The position numbers and the translations under genes are program-made. From Cryptomeria japonica (lineage: Eukaryota; Streptophyta; Pinopsida; Cupressales; Cupressaceae): a stretch of DNA of 64,000 nucleotides. The stretch spans positions 185,640,115 to 185,704,114 of the forward strand of contig NC_081413.1 in NCBI RefSeq assembly GCF_030272615.1. The letters are read 5' to 3'. The number at the start of each line of letters is the position of its first letter. Positions within the stretch are counted from its first letter, which is position 1. This document shows, one piece after another, positions 34,118 to 45,639 of this stretch. The notes under the pieces were generated by a model, which saw only the letters and a program-made list of their open reading frames with translations, made no database searches and was not told where the DNA came from.

Positions 34118-35025
34118 TGTTAAATATTTGATTAACCCCAAAGACACTGAGAGGGGGGGTGAATCAGTGTCTAATCGATAGATGAAAGATTTAAACTTAT
34201 TTGCAACTTTATAAATGAAATTAATATACTGGTAAGCAAATAATAATGCAATAAAGAGAAACAAAAGAATTAGCATCAATGCACACCATAACACAAATAT
34301 TTTTGGTGAGGAAACCCGGTAAGGGAAAAACCTCGGTGGGATTTCTGACCCACAATATATACTCATTGGCCAATATGAATAAATATTACTCATTACAATA
34401 GGGTCTTGTACATGCAGGAAGGAGAACTACCTAGAGCTCACTACCCAACACAAAATGCAATCCCACTAACTACACAATTGGATGGTTAAATCCAATAACA
34501 ATGTTCTACTACAAAATAGCATCTGTAATGCTAGATTCAGTACCGGTTTAAGCTTTGTCTGATGCCTCTACCAAAAACCTTGCTGGTAAATAGTCTTCGC
34601 TCTACTCTGCTTCTTATTCACTCTTAAAATAAATACATCAAAGCGCATATACAATTATCCTGTACCATACATACATTTCATTACCTACTTCGTATACAAC
34701 TCATTCTTACCAAATGACCTACAAGATCTCATACATATATGAGTTTTTACAATACATTATGTCGGCTATACAAATATAATTTACATTACAATACATTTCG
34801 CATAAACAATATTTTAGCCAAGTCAGCTTTGGATGTTGGTATGATCTATTGCCGATGTAAACTAGATGTCAGTGTGAATAATCCTTCTTGTATCTGTTTG
34901 TGTTGGTAGGTGAAGTCTTTTGCCGGTATAACCTGTAAACCATGTTGAACCTAGTTGCCACTTAGTTGAACCTAGTTTCCATCAATGACAACATCTACCA
35001 TTCTCATCTGAGTGTATAATGCCAA
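34118..35025 (-). repeat. 5' LTR of element C
   Basis: On the + strand TGTTAAATATTTGATT to about AATGCCAA. It shares ACTGAGAGGGGGGGTGAATC and AAAACCTCGGTGGGATTT with the A-type LTRs. The outer end is degraded: the expected CCAACA reads CCAAAA. Confidence 0.8.
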
Positions 35026-35284
35026 AAATATTGTGTCTTTTTTTTGTCATGTGTCTTTTGCGCTTTGTTTTTGTTTTGTGCGTCTTGTTCCTTTTTGTGT
35101 TGTGTGCTCTTGAATATGATTGAGTGAGTTAAAGATCCTAGGATTAGGGGCTTCTATTCCACAAGATTAGTGACATCTTATATTCCATGTGGTATTTCTC
35201 TACATCTCTCATGTTAATATCTATTTATTCTACTTTACCGATAGTATTGGCATAAGTCGTACTCCCGCTAAAGTGGGGGCTAAA
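35026..35284 (+). other. Right interior of element E with polypurine tract
   Basis: 259 bp, T-rich, no coding. It ends AAAGTGGGGGCTAAA (35270-35284) directly before the 3' LTR, a plausible polypurine tract that fixes E's + orientation. Confidence 0.7.
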
Positions 35285-36458
35285 TGTAGTATCATAAAAT
35301 TGCAACCCTAGCAATTTTAGCCACATTTGAGGTCCTCACCTTGGCAATGACATCCTCCTTCCTAATCGAGACCCCTTTTTGCACCTTCACCCTTGAATTT
35401 CTCTCATTTGAGCCCTAATATGACCTCAGGACCCTATCCAAACCCCAAGATTGGGCAAGATAGGGGCATGGTGCCCCTATCCCCCTAGGATAGGAGCATG
35501 GAGCCCCTATCCCCATTCCTTAGGGTGGCCCTAAGATGGGTCTGCTCAGTCCCCTATGCATAATTTCACCTTCGAGGTTTGTACTCCTCTTTGTCGGCCT
35601 TCGGTGAATGAAAATTAATCCTCTAGGCATGTATTAAAGGGAGTTGGTTTTCTCATTTGCAAAAGAAAAGTTGATCATAAGCAAGCATAGGTGAAAATAT
35701 ACATGATCAAGCATTCAATTCTTCTTTATTCATCCATTGGAGCAATATTACAACATTCATTTGTAAGCATGTGTGTGTGTTAGGGTTTTTTCATGTTATA
35801 TGCCATTTCATGCAAAACTTGTGATTACATTCAAGAAGCAAAGCAATCATCATCGACAAATTGCAAATCTACAAGGTATACAATTCCATTATTTATATTT
35901 CAACATTTTCAATTACTTTCTTTCAAGGTTGATTCCTCAAAGAGGGTTTGACTAAGGCAAACCCCTATCCACAACCCTTCTTCCCCTCTTTTTTGTGTGT
36001 AGGTTGTAGGTGCGTAGCTGTAATTGCAAGTTTGGGCTTCATTTGTAGAGGTGGAAGAACCCTTTTTGTTTCATGGATTTTGTGGAGGACCATGTGCACT
36101 TTCATCACAGTCCCAATGACTTTTCTCCAAATTTCTAGGGTAGATTCTTATAATCCTAATTAGCTTAGATCCGAAGTTATAGTGCAATCCCAAACTGGTA
36201 GCTCCTCATTTCACTCATTTTCTCCCTTTGTTCCACATAGTCAACAAAGTCAACTTTCCTATTTACAAAAGAGGGAAAAATGCACTTCAACCCTTGCAAT
36301 CCACTTGGAATTCATATCCTTGTTTCCCTTGGATTTGGATCTAGTGGTTTCAAGCCCCTCTTTTGAATGTTAAGTTTCTCCCAAGTGAAAATCATTCTGG
36401 TGACTTCATTTCTCTCTGTTAGGTGGGGAGTCACTAGGGTTCAATTTTCCATTTTACA
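35285..36458 (+). repeat. 3' LTR of element E
   Basis: 1174 bp, TGTAGTATCATAAAATTG to TTCCATTTTACA. It contains a local duplication of an ATAGGGGCATGG/GCCCCTATCC unit (about 35460-35510) that is single in the 5' LTR. Followed by TATGT, the partner of GATGT at 5155-5159. Confidence 0.88.
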
Positions 36459-37260
36459 TATGTCTATGATAGGTGAGATAAAATTATTTTTGGGATTTTA
36501 AATTACACAAACTGATAAAGACATTTTTCATATCTCAATCAAAGTATGTGAAGGAATTGCTGAAGAAGTTTGGGTTAGGTGATTCCAAACCTTGTGGAAC
36601 TCCTATGGTAACTACATGGAAGATGACAAAAGATGATGAATCTCCAAAGGATAATCAGACTTTGTATAGATCTATGATTGGTGGACTGCTATATTTGACT
36701 CAAACTAGACCAAACATTTTGAATGTTGTATGTCTTGTTGCAAGATTCCAGGATGATCCTAAGGAAAGTCATGTTACTGCTATGAAAAGGATATTGAGAT
36801 ATTTGAAGGGAATAGTTGACTATGGTTTGTGGTATCTGAAGAATCATGATTTCATTTTAAGTGCTTATACAAATTCTGATTGGGTAGGTGATGTTGATGA
36901 CCAAAAGAGAACTATAGGTGGTGCATTATTTTTGGGAAAGAAGTTGGTTACTTGGGAAAGTAAGAAGCAAAATGCTATTTATTTATCTAATGTGGAAGCT
37001 AAATACATTGCTGCTGCTAGCAACTGTACTCAAGTACTTTGGTTGAAGCAGATTTTAAAGGATTTTAGAGTTGTTTATAATGAGCCTACTGTTATATATT
37101 GTGACAATTCAAGTGCTATCAACATTTCTAAGAATTTGGTGTTACATTCTAAGACAAAAAATATATCAATCAAATTTTATTTCTTGATAGACAAGGTGAA
37201 TGAGAAAGAAGTCAGATTGGAGTATGTATCTACAAAGTAACAAATTTAAGATATATTTAT
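36459..37260 (+). pseudogene. Copia element G: end of RT and RNase H
   Basis: Resumes Copia pol exactly where 5159 stops: an IGEIKLFLG block (with a stop and a 1-bp frameshift before QSKYVKELLKKFGL), then SKPCGTPM, YRSMIGGLLYLTQTRPNI and MKRILRYLKG. RNase H follows: SAYTNSDWVGDVDDQKRTIG, LVTWESKKQNAIYLSNVEAK, VIYCDNSSAINISKN, HSKTKNISI and LEYVSTK. From 36548 it stays open for 230 codons, one of the less damaged pol segments here. The final ADIFTK-like motif is degraded. Confidence 0.92.
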
Positions 37261-37649
37261 GAAATCTTTTCCTACAAATACATTTGTAAATCTGAGAGAG
37301 AAGTTAGGGGTGATTTCCCCTCCTGATGTGAACTAGATGCATTGAGATGCATCAATCTGGTGGACTTCATAGTGTTATCGTGATATCTAGATTGATGAGT
37401 GGGTGCTTCTAGTCAAGGAGAGTAGTCAAAATGTGGTTCAATTTGTGATTGTGTGAGGAAGAGTTATCTAGTTTTGAGAGCCTTTTACATTGATGTCAAA
37501 GGGGGAGAGAAGCATGTGAAAAACTCTCTTATCTAAGGTAGAGAGCTATGTGTGCATGATCTCAGGGACATATTATTAGAGTTGATTTATTTATTTGCAT
37601 TGATTATTTTTCACATTCATATGTTTCCATCAATGCCAAAGGGGGAGAT
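37261..37649 (+). other. 3' non-coding region of Copia G with duplicated polypurine tract
   Basis: CATTGATGTCAAAGGGGGAG at 37489-37508 and CAATGCCAAAGGGGGAGATT at 37631-37650 next to the LTR. Between them, ATGATCTCAGGGACA (37557-37571) is a weak relative of the middle purine block in A. This layout matches the pol-less elements A, B and D. Confidence 0.75.
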
Positions 37650-38594
37650 TGTTGGATATTAGAGTTGATCATTGATGTCAACATGTTCTTGTGTTCTTGT
37701 GCTTCGATGTTGTAGAGAGATGGTTTGGTTGGTATATTGTAGATATGTTGATGTGGATTTAAGGATTTAGAGATTAGTATCTTCATTTGATTCAACATGA
37801 GTTTTAGTGTTTCAGAAGGTGATTTGATCAAGTTATGAGGTTTGATGTGATGACTTGTTTTTTTTGGCTCTATATTGCAGAGTTGTGATTTTTGGTTTGT
37901 ACTACTACAAAATTGATTCATTATATTGAGCCAATTTTTGAGAATGATTTGGACATTCATGTGTGTCCTCAATTCGAGTGGTTCATGATTTGAAACTTCA
38001 CAAGTGTATCTTATAGTTTGTCAGTAAGTTACGTTGGTGTTCTCAAGCTCCGGAAGGGAGATGATGATGATTCTAGTAATCCAAGTTATTTCGGTGGAAT
38101 TCATGTTGCTTGTTGATGTTTTTTGATCATGTTCTATCTATGTTGTTGGTTTGCATTGATCGTTGTGTTCATTATTGAAGATTTTATTGGTCCAGTGGTA
38201 TTCTTCATGTTATACGACTTTCTCGCTGACTCAATGGTACTTGGATGTTGTAGATGATCTTGGCATGATATTTAGTGGTGTTGCATGTTCGAGGTTTTGA
38301 TTTTGGTCCATGTTATGTCCTTGCTGACATTATATTGGTCTACATATTGATTTATGTATCGTGTGATGTAATTTTGTAATTAGGTCTTATGAGTTGAGCT
38401 GACCTTGAAATTAAGGTTGATGATTTGTATAAATAAGATTAATATTCATGTAAGATGTGTGTCTGCATTCTTTGAGAGTGTTGTATGTGAAAACAAGAGA
38501 ATTGATCTTTCAGTAGTGTGAAGAAGGGTAGAGAAGTGTTGTAGAGAAGACAATGTGCTTAACTGGAACTGTATCAGGAATTTGGAGATGCTAT
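37650..38594 (+). repeat. 3' LTR of Copia G (interrupted)
   Basis: Begins TGTTGGATATTAGAG directly after the polypurine tract. Continues 945 bp until element H starts at 38595. The rest of the LTR should lie beyond H, outside the window. No 5' LTR of G was recognised. Confidence 0.78.
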
Positions 38595-39686
38595 TGTAGA
38601 CACCTAAAAAATACCTCATTGATCGCATACTAATTATTCATCTTTTTAATTAAGTAATTCTTTAATTATTTAATTAAGCTAATTTACTAATTCAAATCAT
38701 CACATTCTACATCACTAATTATTCAATTTCTATTCCCAAATTAATTTAATCAATTAATCCTCTTCTACATATTAATTAAATATTAATTATTTAATTAATT
38801 GTGACATTTTCCTTAGTTAAATAATCTTTATTATTTAATTAAATTTCATTTCTAATTTTTAAATAATTTCATTTAAATTATTTAAATTAATTAATTATTC
38901 CTCTAATTCCCCAAATTCGAATTTAATATCATTCCAATTAATTTCATTTCTTCCAAATTAACATTTCACTAAATGTGAATTTCAATTAATTTCATGTGCA
39001 TTTCAGCATTCGAAAGTCCAAATTCAAATCAAAATTGAAAATCAAAATCAAAATCAATTTCAAAATCCTACAACACATTTTGAAATCAAATGGATTGATT
39101 AAATCAGTTGACTAATTAGTTAACTCAGTTAACTCCTCAATCACCCATTTTCACTCAAAATCATCTTTTTATAACTAATCAATCAATTCGGTCTTCTAAT
39201 CCATCTAATCAGTTATCTCTCAATAAATTTAGTCAATTGACTACTCTATTCAATCTACTAGTTAATCAATTGAGTTCACTCTCCAATCAACTCCGTTAAT
39301 AGATCAATCTATTGAGTTCACTGATCAATCAATTTGAGTTATCTATCAATCAATACTTGAGTTCAAATTCTCACCTCCTTTGTGTTGAAAATCTATAAAT
39401 TCAATCTCTTTTCTCATCTTCAAGCTAGATCACAGTCTTCAAAATAGTTGTTGATCTATGCATGAAATCATTGCAATACTTGAGAGCCATTCAACAACAA
39501 CTAAGGTGAAGAACAATGGAAGCTACAATTCAATTAAGGGGGTTTTCAATTATGTTAATTGTTTAACTCTTTCATTTATGCATTTCATTTCATTGATTTG
39601 TGCTTAGAATTTCTTTGATAGTTAAGGATCTTGTGATTGTCCTTATTCCCTATTTCAACATTTATGATATTTAGGCATGGAAATAT
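38595..39686 (+). repeat. 5' LTR of element H
   Basis: Starts TGTAGACACCTAAAAAATAC. Very AT-rich with many TTAATTAAAT runs, then Q/N-codon-like repeats CAATCAATT. It aligns with J's LTR (TGTAGACACCTGAAAATG, CTAATTATTC). The end is set by the primer-like site; the last bases are degraded. Confidence 0.8.
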
Positions 39687-39687
39687 T

Positions 39688-39707
39688 TGGTGAACCCGAC
39701 GTGAATC
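39688..39707 (+). other. Candidate primer binding site of element H
   Basis: TGGTGAACCCGACGTGAATC lies just after the LTR. It begins with TGG, as a CCA-end complement must. I cannot name the tRNA with certainty. Confidence 0.5.
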
Positions 39708-39769
39708 GATTAGATATAACCTTCACTTTCTATTTTATGTGGTTTTGTAGGTTCGTACAAGCCCAGAAA

Positions 39770-40460
39770 ATGCAGGTTCGTAATCGACAACATAGAAATT
39801 CGCAATTGCTAATATTTATCCGCAATTGGTGTTAAAATCCCATGCAATTGCTATTAAAATCTCTCGCAATTGCTAAAATCCACCGCAATTGGTTGAAATG
39901 GGCAAAAAAGTCAATTTTTATTTGTCGTTTCTTTGATTATTTGGTCTTGCGCACCTAACCCATAAAATTTTTTAAATTATGGAAAATTCACTTTTTTGCA
40001 TAAAATGTATCTAATCTGATGACAGGAAAGGTGACTTTCAAAATTTCAAGTACAAGGAGTGCAAAACAACATAAAAGACAGAAAAGAGTATAACAAGGGC
40101 TGCTAAAGGTAGAAAGACAACTTCATGAAATTGAAGAGGGAGAGGAAATCGCTCAATACCATAGAACTATCCATTGATTCCTTTCCAAATTCAACTTTAT
40201 GATGACATTGATGTGATGGCTCACATAATCTGGAGTAACATTATTGCAGAATAAAACTTCTATCTTATGTCGTTTACTTTTGTTTAAACTAAAAAAAATT
40301 GCCACTTAATTGATCCGCAATTGACATGACAATGCTACACAATTGCTCAAACATCAATTCGTAATTGCTATCATAGTAGTTTGCAATTGATAGTATATTA
40401 ATTCACAATTGCTCAAAAGGTAATCCAAAATCACTCAGAAGGTAATTTATAATTGCAATT
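39770..40460 (+). repeat. Dispersed GCAATTGCT motif array in the leader of H
   Basis: The palindromic core CAATTG in a (C/T)GCAATTG(C/G)T context recurs at about 39801, 39821, 39843, 39865 and 39884, and again at 40315, 40339, 40361, 40382 and 40404. Spacing is 17-25 bp in each cluster. The two clusters are separated by about 400 bp. Confidence 0.75.
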
Positions 40461-41436
40461 TAAGTTTTTCTTCATTCTATCTTTCTGTTTTCTTGATTTA
40501 TGTCAGAATTACTCTCTGATTGCAAAAAGACATAGCTCTGTAACTGAGGGAAATATAGGCTGGATATCCCACCATGTGTCTACGAACATTATTTTCCTCT
40601 GCAGGGTTAGAGTAGAAAACTTTCTTTTGGTGTTGTTAAAAAGAATAAAACAAATTTTTTTCCTTACTTCACAAATTTCTATGAGGATTAAAAATTAACA
40701 CCATGCCTGTGTATAATACAAAATCATTTCAATGGGTGATTAGAAAACCACTCTCTTCTTTTTTGCTTTCATTTAATTTTTGTACTTACATTCTTTAGAG
40801 GGTTTTCCTTCTTGAGTTTCCTTGAGGGGGCCTGTGTGAAGGGAACAACCCAAGTGAGTACGGCTAAAGCCAAGCATTCTAACTCACTCTAATCAAATCG
40901 CCTTTTGAGATGAAAATCTTGAGGGATGGAGCATATTTGAGTTTATCTCATATCAAGAACTTTGTAGGGCCTTGAGGTCTCAATCACACTTGCATGACTA
41001 CATCTTGTATGGTACTTTGTTGAGCTATAGGCCTCAACCGCGCTTGCGTGACTTCAAAGAGTATCTTCAAATGGAAGTCTAATTAAAAACCATAGCAATC
41101 GAGGCCAAACTAAGTCACTAACTAGACACTTGGATTATCACAGTGCAAGGGTGGGGGAGAATTCATCCCCAAGACAATCACCATATATCTCCAAGGATAA
41201 TGGGCTAATTGAGGATAAATCTTCTTTGGTCTAATTTTTGGAAAAAGGGAAAAAAAAATGGACACACCCTAGGGTGTGACAGGACTGTTTGAGCTAATGA
41301 AGTATCAAGATGTGGGTTGTGGTAATACTTGTGACCTTTTGTCTTTAGGAGAGTCTACTTGATGTGCTATTGAATTGCCAAAATACTATCAAAAATAAAA
41401 TGGGGTCTTGAAAAAGATCTCAACATTCATGAGGAT
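40461..41436 (+). other. Leader region of element H
   Basis: No convincing coding. 40960-41070 holds a degenerate duplication of a GGCCT(C/T)...CTCAA...CGCTTGCGTGACT unit. G/A-rich stretches near 41150 (GCAAGGGTGGGGGAGAATTC). Confidence 0.45.
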
Positions 41437-43136
41437 TTGAAAAAGTCCTTTAAACAAGTGCTTTTTTTTCTTAGTTTAAATTGTTTTCTTTTCTTGTCGT
41501 TGTGTCTTTGCAAAACCAACTTCAACAAGATCAAAACCCCTCAACAAGTCAAGTTTCAACATCAACATCAACATCAAATCAAAAACTTTGCAACATTCAA
41601 GAAATGGGGAAAACATCTTACATGTTGTGATCTTAGGTTCAAACCAATCAAGCAAACATCATGGACTAGCGTTATGCATTTTGTAGGGAAGGTTAAGAAT
41701 TCATCCCTTCCATTCCTATTCTGTCACCATCTATAGAAACCTTATCTCAAGAGATCAAGACTTTGTAACAACAAATGATAGACCTAACTAGTCTTAACAA
41801 CCATAGGGGCTGGTTAGAAAAGATGATGAGAGAAGTGATAACCACGAGGGAATTAGTATCAAGCCAACGTTATTCTTCTTGTGAGACCATTCAAACATGC
41901 CAACCTTCATTCTTTAACAAAATTGTTCCTACCTTAGTTCAATCAACATTAGAGTCATGTAAACCTTCTTTTTCTTTCAACCCAACATTCAAAGTACCTC
42001 TTTCAACTAAAATCAAACCCCTTTCAACCAAAATAAAACCTTATTCAACCAAAGTCCAAATCAAAATTCATTCAACCAAAATCAAACCTCTTTCACTCAA
42101 AATCATACTCCTTTCAACTAAAATCAAATCCCTTTCAACCAAAGTCCAAATCAACCATATCTATCCACCATTTCATCATCCCATGAAGTCACACAAGATC
42201 AATCCATGTCATATCTATCTAATAACACAATCTCCCAAGGGCTATCCATTGTACAAATCCAATATAATTTGTCATGATTCATAGGATCTCATTAAAAACC
42301 CTTCCTCATCATGCCAAAGTGTTGGAACCTTTCAAAAATCTCCCATGTACACTCCTTCCCCGTGTCAAGAGGACAATCCAAAATGAGAAGAAACCAGTCA
42401 TGAAACAAATTAGGATCAAGAACAAACCCTTCCATCCTACTCAATTTTTTATCAAGATCCCACCGACCAAGAATCTTATGATGATCTACTCATCCTTTTC
42501 TATTCTACTCATAATAACACCCTTGTTTCTCAAGAGCAAGATGTTCTTTCAAGTCCCATCCAACATCCACCTCTCAAGAAAGATTAGGACAACCCTTCTA
42601 TCCTTCATAATAATCCCTTTCCAAGCCAATATCAAAGCATACCTTTACCTTCATGTCCCAAATAAGATCTCATTATTTCTCCACATTCTTGTCAAGATCC
42701 CTCCATCCCATCATTTCCATGTCATAATCCTCCATGTCTCTCACAAGATTCCATCTCACCAAATTAATCTATTATATCTCCTAGTCTCCCTGATGATCTC
42801 AATGTCTCTATACAAGTTATTCATAAACCTCTTACTAATGGAATCACCAATCAAGATCATACTACACAATACAACTTGTCAACAATTGTATGTTCACCAT
42901 TATCACACGCCAATGTGGTGACAGAAACAAGCATGGAACTAGCTAATGAAATCAACACCCAAATTGTTACATCATCTTCTTCAAGCACAAGCATAACACC
43001 AACTAATGAGATCAACATCTGGTTGGCTTCATCATCTTCTTCAAGTGCATCAATAGAAATAGGCATAGCACCCACTCATGTTACAACTATGAAGCCAAAA
43101 TATATTTGCCTCATACACCCACACTTGAAAGACTAG
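41437..43136 (+). pseudogene. Decayed 5' coding stretch of element H (possible gag/ORF1)
   Basis: Several overlapping + frames without a shared long frame. One stretch reads PSIETLSQEIKTL, QQMIDLTSLNNHRGW and MMREVITTRELVSSQRY near 41720-41880. It then runs into a 20-22-bp repeat region rich in Ser/Thr/Lys/Gln codons (41990-42160) and low-complexity sequence to 43136. It sits where gag or ORF1 of a Tat element would be, but I see no zinc knuckle or capsid motif. Assignment by position only. Confidence 0.35.
41990..42160 (+). repeat. Minisatellite in element H
   Basis: Units like TTTCAACCAAAATCAAACCC (20-22 bp), about seven copies with variants AAAGTCCAAATCAA inserted twice in a regular place, so a higher-order period is visible. 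Confidence 0.75.
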
Positions 43137-43289
43137 GGGTAAGAAGGTCTACCATAGCTAGATTGGTTTGAAAATAAGGAGGCTATAGTGGAAATTGTAC
43201 ATGAAATACCCTCAACTAAATATCCAATTGAAAAAGAAAGGTTCATCCAACTCTTCAAACAAATACCAATGAATTATCTACACAAGGTT

Positions 43290-43336
43290 CATACCAACTC
43301 AATAACAACATGCACCTAAAAAGATATTACATCTAA
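43290..43336 (+). pseudogene. C-terminal tip of pol in element H
   Basis: MHLKRYYI and a stop at 43310-43336. J's pol ends NSMHLKRYYT and F's ends NMHLHKYWA. The following sequence matches what follows J's pol. The rest of pol has been deleted just upstream. Confidence 0.7.
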
Positions 43337-45639
43337 GGGTGGGTTCATTTCAATTTTTAGTACTACATTTGCATATTTCTTTACTGCATTGCATATCTTC
43401 ATTTAAGAGTACATCATAGTTGCTTGCATATCACCATTGCACAATATATAGCTACATATCATATAGTTGCATCAATAAATCAAGGAGATTGTCTAAGTCA
43501 TTCACCTATCTGCACTAAAAGGAGTGAAGGTTGTCTCATTTCCTAGATACTTGTTCATGAAGTTCTTAGGAGGCCTTTAGTCATTCATCTTCAACGTCAC
43601 CATGTGATTAAGATTTATCCTTGGTTGGGTAGAAGTTTCACTATCAAGTATTGCTACCCAAACTCTATCAATTTCTATATCTCACACATTAATCAATAGC
43701 TCTAAGTCATTACAGATACCTAGTTGATCATGTCGTGTTGCTATAATTATCATACCCACATAGGTTTCATTACTTACAAGCCAAGGAAAGAAAATGAAGA
43801 AAAGAAAAGAAACATACTATACCAATATCCATCAAAGGGAAAAATAAACAATGATATATTACTAAAATATCATGCATACAAGTGCAACAATAAAATCTTG
43901 ACTATGGGAACATGCAAATAACTCCATCAGGGCTATGGATGCCTACTAGAAATGGAGCAATATTTGAGAGATTACAGTGCATAACCTTGTCGGAGCCCTA
44001 AAAGCTTGCTGATAGTGAGGCTCTATACAAGATGCTTTTGTAGTTAGAATAACTCATATAGCTAGCCACATAGGATTCCAAGGGTCTTTCATGGTTATAA
44101 GAGTCAAAATGAATTCAAATGCACACACATGGGCATAAGAAGATCAAAGTTTCAAGAATTGAAGGAGAATTTTTCTGCACCTCCATTCATAAATCTTGGT
44201 TACATAATATGTTAGGTTGGATGGTCTAAGGTATTCTAAGAATGGATTGAACTCCTATCTCTAAAACGTTTCACACCTTTAATAAAATTAGTGCAGTACA
44301 TAATCATCATTATCTGAATAGGAACTATAATTTCATCATACATATTTCATTAGCATAACTCATATCAAAAATTCATTATCTCCATGTGCATTGCCTAGAT
44401 CATCATATCATATAGGTTTGCATACTTGGGGGCATAACTGAAAAAAATCCTAAAAATCGTAACATCCAAAATTCAAAAAATCAGAAAATGTCTTGAAAAA
44501 AAAGCCATAAAAAAAACAAAAAGACAAATCTAAAAATCAAAGCAAGAAAACATAGGCCATCTGTCAAATCAAATCAACAACAAACAAACTCTCAAAGTTT
44601 ACAATCAAACTGATCACATGTCTTCTTAATCAATCTATCGATCAAACTTTATCAAACATCAACATGTTTTATACAAGGAAGGGTACACTCACAACCAGAC
44701 ATATCGCTCTTATACGAGATACTCACTCTTTGAAACCAGACATTCCTATCAATGATCACACAAATCGAAACAATGACATAGATCAATATGGCTGCTGAAT
44801 TTTGTCCAAGTTAGTCTTATCTTTATCAATTAATGGCAGTTCATGTTTCAAATATATCCAAAATTCAATAAAAAACATCAACATACCAAAAACATTTGAA
44901 AATCATAAAAATACCAAAACATTCAAAAAAGTCCTGAAAAAATTAAAACTCAGAAAACATCAAAATCACAACAAAAACATTCAAATACTATTCTAAAAAA
45001 TCCAAAAACATTGAGAAAATACCAAAAACCCTAAACATCAAAAAGCTCTTCGAAAACAAACTAAAAATTGAAAAACATCAAAAGCTTGCAATAACATGTC
45101 TCACAAGAATCAAATATCCTAGCAGCTATCCAACAAACACTTCGCATTAAGTTCACAAAGGATATAACTATCTTAAACTAAACGTCTACAATCAAATTGA
45201 TCAAGTCTTATCAATCAACAATCTATCCTTACCACGTGATCAACATCTTGTCTTAAATAGAATCGGTACACTCAAAACCAGACAAATCAGTCTTAAATGG
45301 GGTCTGCAACTTTCTAAAACAAGACATTATCAACCATCACATCAAGAAATCAAAATGAAGACATAGATCAGTATGGCTGCTAGATTTTGTCCTAGTCAAT
45401 TTTTATCTTTTATCATTTGGCAACAGAATATGTTACTATGTGTTAGTCCGCACTTGCATTATGTCTATTTCGCGTTCTTTAAATTTTTCCCCCTTTGCAA
45501 TTTTTCTTGAACTAAACCTCTCACTTGAACCGTTCTAGAGTTCAAGGTTCAAGTTCAAGTGCAGTATGTGGTATAGCGGATTTGTTTTAAATAAGGTGCT
45601 AAAGGTCTTGGTGGTCAGAGAAATTTACCCACCCCACTT
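43337..45639 (+). other. Post-pol non-coding region of element H
   Basis: 43337-45443 aligns with the minus strand of J 60700-58890: shared pieces include AATGGAGCAATATTTGAGA, CCTTGTCGGAGC and TATCTTTTATCATTTGG. It holds the CCTGAAAAAATC-type array (44440-45075). Similarity to J stops at about 45443, then 200 bp of unassigned sequence lead to the extra ORF. Confidence 0.7.
44440..45075 (+). repeat. A-rich degenerate repeat array in element H
   Basis: Recurring cores such as AAAATGTCTTGAAAAAAAAG, AAAGTCCTGAAAAAATTAAA and ATCCAAAAACATTGAGAAAA. Homologous in sequence and position to arrays in F and J. Confidence 0.7.

Larger units (their letters stand above)
20881..35025 (-). mobile_element. 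Element C: non-autonomous LTR element, interrupted by F and 3'-truncated
   Basis: Minus strand: 5' LTR 35025-34118, primer site 34115-34104, Gag-like ORF from 34046, ORF2 from 32674, interrupted at 31008 by F and resuming at 22169 to 20881. The ORF2 C-terminal end, purine tract and 3' LTR are missing at the junction with B. Proteins are closest to A; the LTR is diverged but shares the G-run end. No pol genes. Confidence 0.82.
5160..36458 (+). mobile_element. Element E: large LTR element inserted in Copia G
   Basis: Two direct LTRs (5160-6285 and 35285-36458) flank about 29 kb, nearly all of it later insertions (A, B, C, F). The LTRs share a TGTAGTATCATAAAATTG-like start, ATTTTAGCCACATTTGAGG and a long collinear run. 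E's own surviving interior is only 6286-7335 and 35026-35284, with no coding seen, so it was probably a non-autonomous non-coding element, though some interior may have been lost at the 20880 junction. TSD-like flanks are GATGT and TATGT. Copia G's RT is collinear across it. Confidence 0.8.

Noticed and set aside
41437-43136. Four overlapping ORFs of 99-215 codons as host genes
   Set aside because: Low-complexity, repeat-driven frames inside H without recognisable domains or intron signals.
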